From NCBI RefSeq assembly GCF_006538165.1, contig NZ_BDLU01000048.1, positions 1 through 51,225 of the forward strand: 51,225 bases of DNA. Reading direction: 5' to 3'. Both the position numbers and the translations under genes were made by a program. This document shows, in pieces, positions 37,158-46,825 of the stretch (its first letter is position 1; each line of letters opens with the position of its first letter). The notes below the pieces were generated by a model. The model was given only the letters and a program-made list of their open reading frames with translations, searched no databases and was not told the origin of the DNA. The stretch is from Komagataeibacter diospyri. Lineage in GTDB: Bacteria; Pseudomonadota; Alphaproteobacteria; Acetobacterales; Acetobacteraceae.

Positions 37158-37505
37158 GACCCGACGGACATCATGACCATGCGCTGGAAATCCTGTTCCG
37201 TAGACTGGTTTAAATATTCTTCCGTAATTGGCATTTGACAAAAGTATTAAAATTTTTTGGGCGCTACCTTGTTCCAAACACGCAGCGTTTCCTGAAGCTT
37301 TTGGGAAAAAGCTTCACCAAAACCTGCTTCATGGCTTCATGAACACTTCCTGAAATACTTTCTGGAACGGCCTTGCCTGGCCTTTGTGCACTGTCTCTTT
37401 CCCCGGCAATCATTAGCTATTGGGACAGGTTGCAAAATGATGCGATTGGTCGCCTTATCCATTTCTTCCTGAGCCGCCTGACAGGCCATACATGGCATCA
37501 TGCAA

Positions 37506-37540
37506 ACAGGCCCGCAGGCCATAAAGACCTGCGGGCCTGT
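37506..37540. terminator. strong intergenic hairpin
   Basis: Perfect 13-bp inverted repeat (ACAGGCCCGCAGG and CCTGCGGGCCTGT) with a 9-base loop. It could end minus-strand transcription from the aldolase operon about 170 bases upstream, but lacks a T-run. Confidence 0.45.
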
Positions 37541-37620
37541 CACCGTGACCTGTTTATCTGCCGCAATAACCTGCAGCCACAAGACTGTTTGAAACAGCCC
37601 ACAAATCATAAGGACGTTTT

Positions 37621-37665
37621 GGGTCAGGAATTTTTTCAAAAAGGCGGCACCCGAAAACTTTTTTA
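37621..37665. repeat. dispersed repeat, copy D (half)
   Basis: AATTTTTTCAAAAAGGCGGC followed by ACCCGAAAACTTTTTT, i.e. the right half of the element seen at 14,597. A reverse-oriented left-half-like piece lies at about 37,290-37,330. Confidence 0.6.
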
Positions 37666-37712
37666 CAACTGTTTTTCAATAGTTGTTTTTCAACATCCTC
37701 TAAAAAACTGCA

Positions 37713-38486
37713 TCAGTTCTTGTAATCCGGCTGTTCGCGATCCAGCTTACGACGCAGGGCCTGCCAGATCAGGCTGCCCTGATCGGGATCATCATCAAAC
37801 TGCTTCTTTGCGCGCAGGATCTGTGTCTCGGATGGAACGTGCAACGGCACACCCGTCGCCTGCGCCGCGATCTGGATCTTGCATGACTGGTTCAGGTAAT
37901 ACATGCGGTAGAACGTATGCGCGACGGTCGTGCCGACGGTCAGCAGTCCATGGTTTTGCAGGATCAGCGCATTACGGTCACCAAGGTCACGCACAAGGCG
38001 TTCGCGCTCGCTCAGGTTATCATCCGCCGCGATCCCCTCGTAGGGATGGAAGCCGACGCTGCCGTAGAATTCCATGTTGATCTGGTTCAGCGGCAGGATG
38101 TTCCGGTCCTGTGCCGCCACCACCATACCGGGGATGGTATGGGTATGCATGACGCAGGCGGCATCCGGCCTGCTGCGATGGATGGCGGAATGGATGACAA
38201 AACCCGCCGGGTTGATCGGCCAGGACGTTTCCTGTCTGGGCAGGCCGTCCGCATCCACAACAACCAGGGAACTTGCGGTAATTTCCTCGAACAGAAGACC
38301 ATAGGGATTGACCAGATAGGCATGACGGTCCCCCGGCAAACGCACGGACAGGTGCGTATAGACAAGGTCGGTCATGTCGAAATGCGCCATCAGGCGATAG
38401 GCTGCAGCCAGGTCCTCACGCAGGGCCTGCTCGGTCATGGCAGATGATGTAACCGGTGAAGTAGACATGATGTCGGAAAATCCCAT
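37713..38486 (-). CDS. class II aldolase/adducin-family protein
   Basis: Zinc-dependent aldolase or decarboxylase-type enzyme of 257 aa. Zinc ligands are visible in VMHTHTIPG and ALILQNHGLLTVG, with the active-site loop YTHLSVRLPG near residue 43. Substrates of the family are sugar-phosphate or hydroxyacid aldols and cannot be told from sequence. Last gene of a minus-strand operon, 32 bases behind the oxygenase. A start at the internal ATG (MSTSPVTSS) is equally possible. Confidence 0.88.
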   Translation of the reverse strand: MGFSDIMSTSPVTSSAMTEQALREDLAAAYRLMAHFDMTDLVYTHLSVRLPGDRHAYLVNPYGLLFEEITASSLVVVDADGLPRQETSWPINPAGFVIHSAIHRSRPDAACVMHTHTIPGMVVAAQDRNILPLNQINMEFYGSVGFHPYEGIAADDNLSERERLVRDLGDRNALILQNHGLLTVGTTVAHTFYRMYYLNQSCKIQIAAQATGVPLHVPSETQILRAKKQFDDDPDQGSLIWQALRRKLDREQPDYKN

Positions 38487-38518
38487 CCTGTAGCAAACGT
38501 CTGACCGCCGTGACGGGG

Positions 38519-39589
38519 TCAGGCCTTATCATTTTTTGTGCGCTTGAAATGCCCGAACGTGGCCACCTTGCGCGCGCCCGTGGGCAGCGACAGCGTCCCG
38601 TCCGCCACGCGACGGACAAGGTACTGGTAGGTCTGCAACGCCTGCGCCCACATGTGTTCCCCGATGGTAATGGTCTCGTAATCCTGCGTACCATTGGCGA
38701 AGGCTGGCAGCGGCTGGATCTTGGTATGATAGTCGCAGGCATAGAACAGGGGAAAGGAATATCGTTCCGCCGGGACACTGCGCACGCGATGCGCGGTGGC
38801 GACAAACGTACCTGCCGTCATGACTTCCAGCATGTCGCCGATATTGACCACAAAGGCACCGGGTACCGGCGGCGCATCGATCCACTCGCCATTGCCGTTC
38901 ATGACTTCCAGCCCCGGCTGGTCCGCCAGCAGGATGGTGAAGCATTCATAATCGGTATGCGCACCAATACCGGGCGCATCCTTTACATCCGCGTCATATG
39001 GGTAATGGATCATCCGCAGTTTGGAAGGCGGAAAATTGGCGAGGTCATCGAAATACGTTTCCGGCAGCCCAAGGGCCAGGGCAAAGCCACGGAACAGCGT
39101 GCGGCCCAGCGCGAAAACGGATTTGTAATAGGCTTCGGCCTCAGACCGGAAACCCGGCACCGTAGGCCAGTTGTTCGGCCCCAGCAGTGGCGTGCCAGCC
39201 TTGACCAGCGGGTTGTCCGCCGGGACCTCGAAACCTATGTCAAAGGCTTCCTTATGGTCTGGGCGGCCCTTGCTGTAAACTTCTTCGCCTTCCGGCACGT
39301 AGCCCTTATGCGTGGCGGACGCACCGATGTAGTATTTCATCTTTTCTTCGTAAGGCAGCGCGAAGAAATCCCGCGCGGCCCTGCGCACGCCCGCGATTGC
39401 GGCATCCGGCACGTCATGGCCGGAAATATAGAGAAAGCCCACATTGCGCGCGGCCGCCCCGAGTTCTTCCGCCACGGCCTGACGCCTGGCAAGATCGGGA
39501 CTGTACAACCCCGCGATATTGACAACGGGAATGGACGTAAAGGTCTCAACGTGACCGGGCATTACCGTATCCTGTTTGGTGGACGTCAT
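38519..39589 (-). CDS. Fe(II)/2-oxoglutarate oxygenase, EFE/isopenicillin N synthase-like
   Basis: Non-haem iron dioxygenase of 356 aa. The iron triad is His211, Asp213 (AHTDYECF) and His267 (ATAHRVRS); 2-oxoglutarate is bound by Arg276 and Ser278 ([16 protein letters not shown]). Overall layout is that of the ethylene-forming-enzyme-like and IPNS-like group, some members of which hydroxylate guanidino amino acids. The frame is open 48 codons further upstream, but the ATG at 39589 overlaps the preceding stop (ATGA) and starts the family sequence. Confidence 0.88.
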   Translation of the reverse strand: MTSTKQDTVMPGHVETFTSIPVVNIAGLYSPDLARRQAVAEELGAAARNVGFLYISGHDVPDAAIAGVRRAARDFFALPYEEKMKYYIGASATHKGYVPEGEEVYSKGRPDHKEAFDIGFEVPADNPLVKAGTPLLGPNNWPTVPGFRSEAEAYYKSVFALGRTLFRGFALALGLPETYFDDLANFPPSKLRMIHYPYDADVKDAPGIGAHTDYECFTILLADQPGLEVMNGNGEWIDAPPVPGAFVVNIGDMLEVMTAGTFVATAHRVRSVPAERYSFPLFYACDYHTKIQPLPAFANGTQDYETITIGEHMWAQALQTYQYLVRRVADGTLSLPTGARKVATFGHFKRTKNDKA

Positions 39590-40449
39590 GACGCGTGATC
39601 CTGTTGCTTGGTCGAGATGAAATCCAGAAAATGCTGACGTTCCGTCTGCCCCATCCACACATTCAGCCCCCACAGATCGGTCACGGGGGCGTTGGTGAAG
39701 GGAAGCGTGTGCAGATAACCATCCGGCCCGCATTCGGGGGTCAGGGTCGTCGTGGTGTAGCCCCGTGCCATCTGGGACAGCCAGACCTTCTCCCAGAACT
39801 GCTGGTGAAAGCGCAGGGCAGGCTGGTATTCGGGGGCTGCCGGATGGGGCACCTGCGGCCCCTGGTCATACCCCACACGCGCCTGCACATGGTGCACCCG
39901 GCTGACAAAGGCGCTGAAATCATCCAGCGGGTCATCCAGCAGGCGCTCACAGGTCACGACCCAGTGGCTGATATCCGTCGTAAACAGCACATCGGGATGC
40001 TGGCGGATGACATCCAGCGTCATCCACGGGCTGGACAGAATGCGCGCGCGGTGGGTTTCAAAACTGCACAACAGGCCGGTGTCACGCGCCACCTCCTGTG
40101 CCCGTGCAATGAATTCAACCTGCTGGGCCGCATTCCACCGATCATTGCCGCCCAGCACGTTTATGAAACGCGGTGACATGGGTACTGCGCGTTCCAGTAT
40201 GGCACGCAGGTCAGTGACATGATCATCCACGCTGGCGGCCTGCCGCGGCAGCACGCCGCCACCGGTCATGGCGATACCGATATAGGGTACACCTTCGCCC
40301 CGCAGGATCCGTGCGCATTCAGTTGCCTGCGCCACGGTGGACGGGATCCGTGCCTCGATCCCGTCAAAACCGGCCGCCCGCATATCGGTAACAGGCTGGT
40401 CCCATGGGCGCATATCGCCCCACAGCGTCTTGAATATGTCCAGTTGCAT
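39586..40449 (-). CDS. sugar-phosphate isomerase/epimerase-like TIM barrel
   Basis: Xylose-isomerase-like/AP-endonuclease-2 fold protein of 287 aa. It is recognised by the barrel strands [42 protein letters not shown] and [12 protein letters not shown], whose acidic and His residues would bind a metal. The substrate is unknown. It is first in the operon with the oxygenase and aldolase, with translation coupled to the oxygenase by ATGA. The three genes probably convert one compound in steps. Confidence 0.82.
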   Translation of the reverse strand: MQLDIFKTLWGDMRPWDQPVTDMRAAGFDGIEARIPSTVAQATECARILRGEGVPYIGIAMTGGGVLPRQAASVDDHVTDLRAILERAVPMSPRFINVLGGNDRWNAAQQVEFIARAQEVARDTGLLCSFETHRARILSSPWMTLDVIRQHPDVLFTTDISHWVVTCERLLDDPLDDFSAFVSRVHHVQARVGYDQGPQVPHPAAPEYQPALRFHQQFWEKVWLSQMARGYTTTTLTPECGPDGYLHTLPFTNAPVTDLWGLNVWMGQTERQHFLDFISTKQQDHAS

Positions 40450-40729
40450 CAGTTGGTGCCCCCCAGTGTGGACCAGATGGGAAAGCCGGACGGGATCGAG
40501 GCACGGATCATGTAATGCAGCTACCCCCTCAATAGACGCGAAATGATATGTTTACGCAACGACGATCAACCGCCGTGGTCACATGTGTAAATAGGAATTT
40601 TCCAAAGTACACTTAGGCATGTACGCCACCAAAGGCATGATGGGTGAAAAGCGGGATCACGTCATTTGCCCGACAGGTCGGCAGCCTGTATCTGACCAGC
40701 GGCTGGAGCACGATTTTCCGAAGGGCAGG

Positions 40730-41491
40730 ATGCAGAACAATTCTGAAAAGGCACTCGCTTTACTGATTGATGGGGATAACGCATCCCCCAGGATCATCGT
40801 TGGCCTGCTGGAAGAAATCGCCAGTTATGGGGTGGCCAGTGTCAAGCGCATCTATGGCGACTGGACAAAGCCCAACCTGAACGGCTGGAAGGGATGCCTG
40901 CTGGAACACGCAATCCAGCCCGTGCAGCAATTTGCCTATACAACCGGAAAGAACGCCACCGATGGCGCGATGATCATTGATGCGATGGACCTGCTGTATA
41001 CCGGGCGTTTTGCGGGATTCTGCATTGTATCGAGTGACAGCGATTTCGCCCGCCTTGCCGCCCGCATCCGTGAACAGGGGGTAACGGTCTACGGGTTTGG
41101 GGAACGCAAGACGCCACGTCCCTTCATTACGGCATGTGACAAATTCGTCTATTTCGATGTCCTCAACCACCACGCCACGCATGACGTGGAAACGCACAGG
41201 CACCGGATAGACCGGACCATGTCCCGTGGCCTGTCCTCGGGACAGCCAGTGCAGACCCTGGATGAACAGGATCTGGACAAGCTGCGCAACGCCATCAATG
41301 CATCATCGAATGAAGACGGGTGGGCCAACCTCGCATCGATCGGTGCGCATCTGGCCAAGCAGGCGTCGGACTTCAACGCCCGCAACTTTGGCTATACGCG
41401 CCTGAGCGATCTGATAACCGATTCCGGTATTGTCGATGTCGAATGGGTCGGTCACCACCCGAAAGTGGTCATGGTGCGGCTGAAGAAATAA
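40730..41491 (+). CDS. NYN-domain (PIN-like) ribonuclease with OST-HTH
   Basis: A 253-residue protein with an N-terminal NYN domain (LALLIDGDNASPRIIVGLLEE, GAMIIDAMDLLY, CIVSSDSDFARLAARIRE) holding the acidic metal-binding residues of PIN-like nucleases. A C-terminal OST-HTH/LOTUS-like domain follows (DEDGWANLASIGAHLAK-type, ending VEWVGHHPKVVMVRL). It is probably an RNA nuclease. The start is the ATG preceded by GGGCAGG; the frame is open 37 codons further up, which I leave out. Divergent from the isomerase operon and convergent with the carbamoylase gene. Confidence 0.85.
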   Translation: MQNNSEKALALLIDGDNASPRIIVGLLEEIASYGVASVKRIYGDWTKPNLNGWKGCLLEHAIQPVQQFAYTTGKNATDGAMIIDAMDLLYTGRFAGFCIVSSDSDFARLAARIREQGVTVYGFGERKTPRPFITACDKFVYFDVLNHHATHDVETHRHRIDRTMSRGLSSGQPVQTLDEQDLDKLRNAINASSNEDGWANLASIGAHLAKQASDFNARNFGYTRLSDLITDSGIVDVEWVGHHPKVVMVRLKK

Positions 41492-41508
41492 CCCCGCCGC
41501 ACCTGTTC

Positions 41509-42759
41509 TTATGCCGCGTCAATCCGGGTATCGGCCAGCAGCACGGCATGCAGCAGGACATTCGCACCTGCTGTCGCATCCACCGGTTCGGCACTTTCAG
41601 CCTCGTTATGGCTGATGCCGTTCAGGCAGGGGACAAACACCATGGCGGTTGGCACCACCTGCGCCATATAGGCGGCGTCATGCCCGGCGCCGGATACGAT
41701 GTCGCGCATGGAATAACGTTCCTCCTCCGCTGCCTCACGCACGCAGGCGACGCAGGTGGGGTCGAAATGCACGGCGGCTGAATTCCATACCGGCGACACG
41801 ATCGCCTCAACCCCGCAATCCTCGGCCAATGCCGCGATCCGGGCACGGAAATCCTGCTCCATCGCTTCCAGGACAGTGTCGGAAGGGTTGCGCAGGTCAA
41901 CGGTGAACATGACGTTTCCGGGAATGACATTGCTGCTGGCGGGCTGGCAGTCGACAATGCCGACCGTGCCCAGACCGTCCTTATGGGACATCGCGACACC
42001 ATGCACTGCATCGATCATGCGGGCGGCAGCCCACATGGCGTCGGCACGCATGGTCATGGGTGTTGTGCCCGCGTGGGAATCCCGGCCCATGACGCGTACT
42101 TCGTACCAACGCATGCCCTGGATGCCCTGCACCACGCCGATCGTCTTTTCTTCGGCCTCCAGCACCGGCCCCTGTTCGATATGCAGTTCGAAATACGCGG
42201 CGGCGGGATGCTGGCCACAGGGCTGCGCGCCCGCCTGCCTGCCCTGTGTCAGGGCCTCACCAAGGGTGATGTCGTCACGGTCGGGACGGCTGCGGGCATA
42301 GTCTTCGGTAAAGACCCCGGCAAACACACCGGATGCCAGCATGGGGGGCGTAAAGCGTGCGCCTTCCTCATTCGTCCAGTTGACGACTTCAATCGGGTGG
42401 CGGGTCTGGACCTTACCGTTTTCCAGCGCGCGCAGCACCGCAATCCCGCCCAGCACACCCAGAATCCCGTCAAAACGCCCGCCGGTCGGCTGCGTGTCCA
42501 GATGGCTGCCAATCATGATCGGCTTCAGGTCAGGCTGCGTGCCGGGACGGCGTGCGAACTGGTTGCCCATGGAATCATGGATGACCTCACACCCCAGCGC
42601 CCGGCATGTGCTGGCGAACCATTCGCGTACCTTCAGGTCATCCGCTCCAAGCGCCAGACGATGCAGCCCGCCACGCGCGGTCGCGCCAAAACGTGCCGTT
42701 TCCATCAGGTCGGACCATAGCTGCGAGCCATCGATCGAGATGCTGTTTTCCATACCCAC
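41509..42759 (-). CDS. M20-family carbamoylase/allantoate amidohydrolase-type hydrolase
   Basis: Binuclear-metal amidohydrolase of 416 aa, of the hydantoinase/carbamoylase (HyuC, AllC) group that removes the carbamoyl group from ureido acids. Metal ligands are visible in IGSHLDTQPTGGRFDG, NEEGARFTP, ELHIEQGPVLE and the C-terminal SHNEAES. The specific ureido substrate is not known. It is in the same orientation as, and 150 bases behind, the amidinotransferase-family gene; the pair suggests guanidino to ureido to amine conversion. Confidence 0.88.
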   Translation of the reverse strand: MGMENSISIDGSQLWSDLMETARFGATARGGLHRLALGADDLKVREWFASTCRALGCEVIHDSMGNQFARRPGTQPDLKPIMIGSHLDTQPTGGRFDGILGVLGGIAVLRALENGKVQTRHPIEVVNWTNEEGARFTPPMLASGVFAGVFTEDYARSRPDRDDITLGEALTQGRQAGAQPCGQHPAAAYFELHIEQGPVLEAEEKTIGVVQGIQGMRWYEVRVMGRDSHAGTTPMTMRADAMWAAARMIDAVHGVAMSHKDGLGTVGIVDCQPASSNVIPGNVMFTVDLRNPSDTVLEAMEQDFRARIAALAEDCGVEAIVSPVWNSAAVHFDPTCVACVREAAEEERYSMRDIVSGAGHDAAYMAQVVPTAMVFVPCLNGISHNEAESAEPVDATAGANVLLHAVLLADTRIDAA

Positions 42760-42909
42760 GGGTCTGTCTCTCCGTTGAATGACGCCGGACGATGCGCAAT
42801 TGGCCAGGGATGCATCAGGTCGGCAGGACGTGCCGTGCCTGACCGCGCGACGGGACCATGCCGCACATGTCAGGAGCAGGCACGACCATGCCTGCCCCCA
42901 TACGGTGGG

Positions 42910-43782
42910 TCAGTCCTTCTTCAGGGATTTGCGGCGCAGCGGCATGGTCATGCAGTGGATGCTGCCACCACCCTGCGAGAACTGGTTGAGTTCCGGGTCC
43001 AGCACCGTCAGGCCTTCGGCGCGCAGCATCTGGTTGATGCGCGTGCAATGATGGGGGCTGACCACGCGTTCACGACCCAGCGACAGGACATTGCAGCCCA
43101 TGTCCCGCATGGCTTCCTTGTAACTGACCGGCAGCAGGCGGATGCCCTGCGCGCGGAACCAGTCCAGATCCTCGTCGGCGATTACGTCCACCGCAGCGAT
43201 GGCCAGATCTTCCGCCACCATGGTGAAGATCACGTCCAGGTGCAGGAAATGTTCGGGGAAGCGGATCATGCGGCAGGTCCAGCCGGCTTCCTCGAACCAG
43301 CTTATGAACTCGGCGGCGCCGGCTTCATCCGTACGGCCACCACTGACGCCAACCGCCAGCAGGCCGGGACGGATGATGTGGATGTCACCGCCTTCGATAT
43401 GGCCCTTCGTGCAGGTCTTCCAGATTTCGTCCTTGCCGTAGAATTCATGGATCGGCGTGATTTCCGCCGTACGTTCGGGACGGGCGAGGTTGGTGACGAC
43501 AGTGCCGAACGGCGTGGTCTGGGAACTGTCGCGGGTGTACACCTCGTACGGCATGTCCTTGTGCGGGGTCAGGAAATGGCAGCTGACCTGTTCGCCTTCC
43601 AGCGTGGCGACAAGTTCCCTGAACTGCGCATTCAGCGCGGCGCGGTCAATCTGCGCACCGTTGGCCATGCTCTGGATGGCGATATCATTACTGGGAATCC
43701 AGGAATAATAATCAGGGGGACATAGCAGCACATCCGCCAGATCCCCGGTTTCACTGTCAATAAACCAGCGGTTCGCGACCAT
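42910..43782 (-). CDS. DDAH/amidinotransferase-family enzyme (deiminase-like)
   Basis: Guanidino-group-modifying enzyme of 290 aa. Typical parts are VYTRDSSQTTPFG (aspartate binding the guanidino group), KGHIEGGDIHII (Glu), HFLHLDVIFTMVAEDLAI (catalytic His) and the C-terminal nucleophile in GGGSIHCMTMPLRR. The family includes dimethylargininases, arginine deiminases and amidinotransferases; size and motifs favour a deiminase-type reaction giving a ureido product. First gene of the minus-strand pair facing the LysR gene. Confidence 0.85.
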   Translation of the reverse strand: MVANRWFIDSETGDLADVLLCPPDYYSWIPSNDIAIQSMANGAQIDRAALNAQFRELVATLEGEQVSCHFLTPHKDMPYEVYTRDSSQTTPFGTVVTNLARPERTAEITPIHEFYGKDEIWKTCTKGHIEGGDIHIIRPGLLAVGVSGGRTDEAGAAEFISWFEEAGWTCRMIRFPEHFLHLDVIFTMVAEDLAIAAVDVIADEDLDWFRAQGIRLLPVSYKEAMRDMGCNVLSLGRERVVSPHHCTRINQMLRAEGLTVLDPELNQFSQGGGSIHCMTMPLRRKSLKKD

Positions 43783-44203
43783 TGCCTTTAATCCTTGTCA
43801 CATAACTGAATACACTAGGGTATTTCCCGAAAGATAGCGGGGGGCGCAGACGTTCAAATATCAATGGTCCATAGTTTACTTTGTATTTTCATTAATCTTG
43901 GCAAACGGCACATCCTGTTACCATTACCATCATCCGCGCAGGGATGCGGCAGCCGCGCATGCCAGACATTTTTTATTTCCAGATCAGTATTTTACGCTTT
44001 TCGCCTGACAGCCACACATAATCATTCCACCTGTCCATCGTTGCGGTTTATGGATAAATATGGATAAAGCTGACAACGAATTGGCCATTTCCGACAATGA
44101 GAAGGGACAAACGCCTGCCTATGTTCTTATACAGGAATAATTCCGGTTGCCAGCATGGCGGCACGGCATGTTCCATGTCTGATACCTGGTGAATCGATCC
44201 TGC
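43783..44203. other. divergent regulatory region
   Basis: A 421-base gap between the deiminase-like gene and the LysR regulator, expected to hold both promoters and the LysR site. Visible is a perfect tandem repeat of TATGGATAAA (44049-44068). No gene was seen. Confidence 0.5.
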
Positions 44204-45178
44204 ATGACGCGAGAACATACATCAAGTCCGGGCAACGGCGCGCGCCGCAAGGCGCCACACCGCAAGGCCGCCGGTTTTCACGGCCAGATCGCCGAAGTGG
44301 ACCTGCGCCTGCTGCGCGTGTTCCGCACGGTGGCCGAACATGGTGGGTTTGCCGCCGCCGAAGTGGCGCTGGGCAAAAGCAAGTCTTCCATCAGCATCGA
44401 CATCTCGGCGCTGGAAAACCGCCTTGGCCTGCGGCTGTGCATGCGCGGACGCAGCGGATTTGCGCTGACGGCTGAAGGGCGGATGGTCATGGAAGCCACC
44501 AACACCCTGTTTTCCGACATCGCGCGTTTCCAGCAGCGCATCAACGAAGCCAGCGGCACCCTGTCGGGGCGGTTCTGCCTGTACGTGCCTGACAATATCC
44601 AGATCCATGGTGAAACGGCGCTGGTCCGTGCGATCGAAATCTTCACCACCCGCCATCCGGGGGTGTTCCTCGACATCCGTTCCGCATCCTCGCGGGAGGT
44701 GGAATTCGCGGTACTGAACGGGCAGGCTTCCGCCGGGATCATGCTGAACCCGCGCCACCTGCCCAACATGCACGCGACCCCCCTGTTCCGGGAGGAGCTG
44801 CACCTGTTCTGCGGCATGCGCCATCCGCTGTTCAGCATGCCCGAAGACGAGATCACCCCCGAAGTACTATCCCAGCATCGCATGATCGAGGTATCGGGCG
44901 CCGCATCGTCACCCATGTGGGAGGGGATACGTCCCCACCTGACCTTTGCCGCAGCTGCCGAAAACGTTGATTCGCGCGCTCTGCTGATCCTGTCGGGCAG
45001 TTATGTCGGTTTTCTGCCTGAACCCTTTGCCCAGCCCCTGCTGCGATCCGGCCTGCTGCGCCGCATCACGCTGGGGGGGCTGGAACTGGTTACGGGTTTC
45101 TACTTCATTGCCCGACCATCGCCCGAAACCGGGCTGATGATCGATATATTCCGCCGCATTCTGGAAGAAGCCTGCTAG
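44204..45178 (+). CDS. LysR-family regulator
   Basis: Transcription regulator of 324 aa. The N-terminal winged helix (DLRLLRVFRTVAEHGGFAAAEVALG, then SSISIDISALENRLGL) is followed by a periplasmic-binding-type effector domain (about 95-300). A basic tail of about 30 residues precedes the first helix. The ATG at 44204 is preferred to a GTG five codons earlier. Its position between the deiminase-like pair and the transporter suggests it responds to the transported compound. Confidence 0.9.
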   Translation: MTREHTSSPGNGARRKAPHRKAAGFHGQIAEVDLRLLRVFRTVAEHGGFAAAEVALGKSKSSISIDISALENRLGLRLCMRGRSGFALTAEGRMVMEATNTLFSDIARFQQRINEASGTLSGRFCLYVPDNIQIHGETALVRAIEIFTTRHPGVFLDIRSASSREVEFAVLNGQASAGIMLNPRHLPNMHATPLFREELHLFCGMRHPLFSMPEDEITPEVLSQHRMIEVSGAASSPMWEGIRPHLTFAAAAENVDSRALLILSGSYVGFLPEPFAQPLLRSGLLRRITLGGLELVTGFYFIARPSPETGLMIDIFRRILEEAC

Positions 45179-45244
45179 CGCGGGCGCCACACAGATGGTT
45201 TTCCACCCTCGATTCCTGCCCCATACCCCCGTGGAGCACACCGT

Positions 45245-46825
45245 ATGACCCATTCCATGGCGCAGTTCATGCGCCGCTGTTCTTTCCGCTTCCGGCCCCG
45301 CGCACTGGCAGCCGCCCTTGCGGGGGTACTGGCCATTGCGGGAAGTGCGCAGGCCGCCGATCCCGACCTGCCCGGCTTCATCCATGATGGTACGCTGACA
45401 GTCTGCACCAACCCCACCCTGCCACCGATGACATTCGTGAACGGCACCGACGTCAACGCCGTGGACGGGATCGATATGGATATCGCCCACCGGCTGGCGG
45501 AATACTGGCATGTGCCCATGGTCGTCACGACCATGGACTTTACCGGCCTGTTCCCCAGTCTTGCGGCGCAGCGGTGTTCGATGGTGGCCAGTGGCATCAT
45601 AAAGCTGCCGGACCGCGAGAAGAATTTCGATGCCGTCTCCTATCAGGACACGGCGCTGGTGGTCGTGGCGCGTGCCGGGACCCCACCTCTGTCCAGCATG
45701 GCCGACCTGTCGGGCAAGACGGTGGCCGTGCAGTCGGGTACCAGCTACAGCGCACGGCTGGCAAAGGAAAATGAAGCACTGGTCCAGGCCGGTCGCGCAC
45801 CCATCATCATCCAGCAGTACCCGACCGAGGACCAGGTGGTGCAGCAGGTGCTGATCGGGCGTGTCTTCGCCTTCGCCAGCCAGGATGTGGAACTGTACTA
45901 CCGGCAGGAACAGCTGCACGGGAAGGTCAACGTCATCCTTGTGCCCCCCTATCCCGAATACCGGCATTTCGCACTGTACATCCGCAAGAACGCGCATGAC
46001 CGCGAACTGCTGGAACAGGCCATCGCCACCATGGGCCAGAACGGGCAGATGGCCGCGATCCAGAAGAAATGGGCCATCTCCCCCGATGCGGCAAAGGCGC
46101 TGACCCGCACGCCGCCTGCTCCCATGTTCCGGTGGGACACGTTCTTCTCCGCGCTGACATCAACTGCTTTCATGCGCGGCGCGTTCATCACGCTGGCGGT
46201 AGCCGTCCTGTCGCATTTTACCGCCATCATGATCTCGATTCCGATGGCGCTGGCACTGAACGGGCGGGATTCGCTGCTCAAGATGGTACTGAAGGGATAT
46301 GTGTCAGTATTCCGTGGCGCGCCGACACTGCTGCAGCTGCTGTTCATATGGAATGCGCTGCCGCAGTTCCTGCCGATCTTCCGCGAGGCATGGTTTACCC
46401 CCTTTCTGGCCACGTGGCTGTCACTGTCGATCAATGAATCCGCCTATCAGGTCGAAATCAACCGCGCCGCCCTTGGCGCGGTGGACAAGGGACAGGAACT
46501 GGCAGGGGACGCGCTGGCCATGTCGCGGCGACAGGTATACCGCCATGTCATCTTCCCGCAGGCCCTGCGCATTGCACTGCCCCCCACCATCAACGAATTC
46601 ATAAGCCTGCTGAAGACTACGTCGCTGGCATCGGTCATCTCGCTTCAGGAGCTGCTGGCGGTGACCCAGATCCAGGTGGCGCGCACGTTCGAATTCACGG
46701 AGTATTACGCCGCGGCGCTGGTTTACTATCTGGGTATGGTTTTCTTTTTCCTGTTCCTGCAAAAACGTGTTGAACGCCGCTTTGCATGGGCTGACCGTCA
46801 CAAGGCGACCGCAAATGAATCCTGA
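45245..46825 (+). CDS. fused amino-acid-type binding protein and permease
   Basis: A 526-residue single polypeptide. Residues about 1-37 form a signal peptide (GSAQAAD) and 38-290 a periplasmic amino-acid-binding domain (SBP family 3: GIDMDIAHRLAEYW, VAVQSGTSYSARLA). From about 300 there is a GlnP/HisM-type permease with its signature (KGQELAGDALAMSRRQVYRHVIFPQALRIALPP). Fused SBP-permease proteins are known for polar amino acid importers. The stop overlaps the ATPase start by 11 bases. Confidence 0.92.
   Translation: MTHSMAQFMRRCSFRFRPRALAAALAGVLAIAGSAQAADPDLPGFIHDGTLTVCTNPTLPPMTFVNGTDVNAVDGIDMDIAHRLAEYWHVPMVVTTMDFTGLFPSLAAQRCSMVASGIIKLPDREKNFDAVSYQDTALVVVARAGTPPLSSMADLSGKTVAVQSGTSYSARLAKENEALVQAGRAPIIIQQYPTEDQVVQQVLIGRVFAFASQDVELYYRQEQLHGKVNVILVPPYPEYRHFALYIRKNAHDRELLEQAIATMGQNGQMAAIQKKWAISPDAAKALTRTPPAPMFRWDTFFSALTSTAFMRGAFITLAVAVLSHFTAIMISIPMALALNGRDSLLKMVLKGYVSVFRGAPTLLQLLFIWNALPQFLPIFREAWFTPFLATWLSLSINESAYQVEINRAALGAVDKGQELAGDALAMSRRQVYRHVIFPQALRIALPPTINEFISLLKTTSLASVISLQELLAVTQIQVARTFEFTEYYAAALVYYLGMVFFFLFLQKRVERRFAWADRHKATANES

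Larger units (their letters stand above)
37158..37712. other. intergenic region with repeat fragments
   Basis: No gene seen. It holds a fragment of the dispersed repeat in reverse orientation (GAAGCTTTTGGGAAAAAGC near 37295), another half copy at 37621-37665, and a strong hairpin at 37506-37540. It is probably the scar zone between the island and host genes. Confidence 0.5.
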
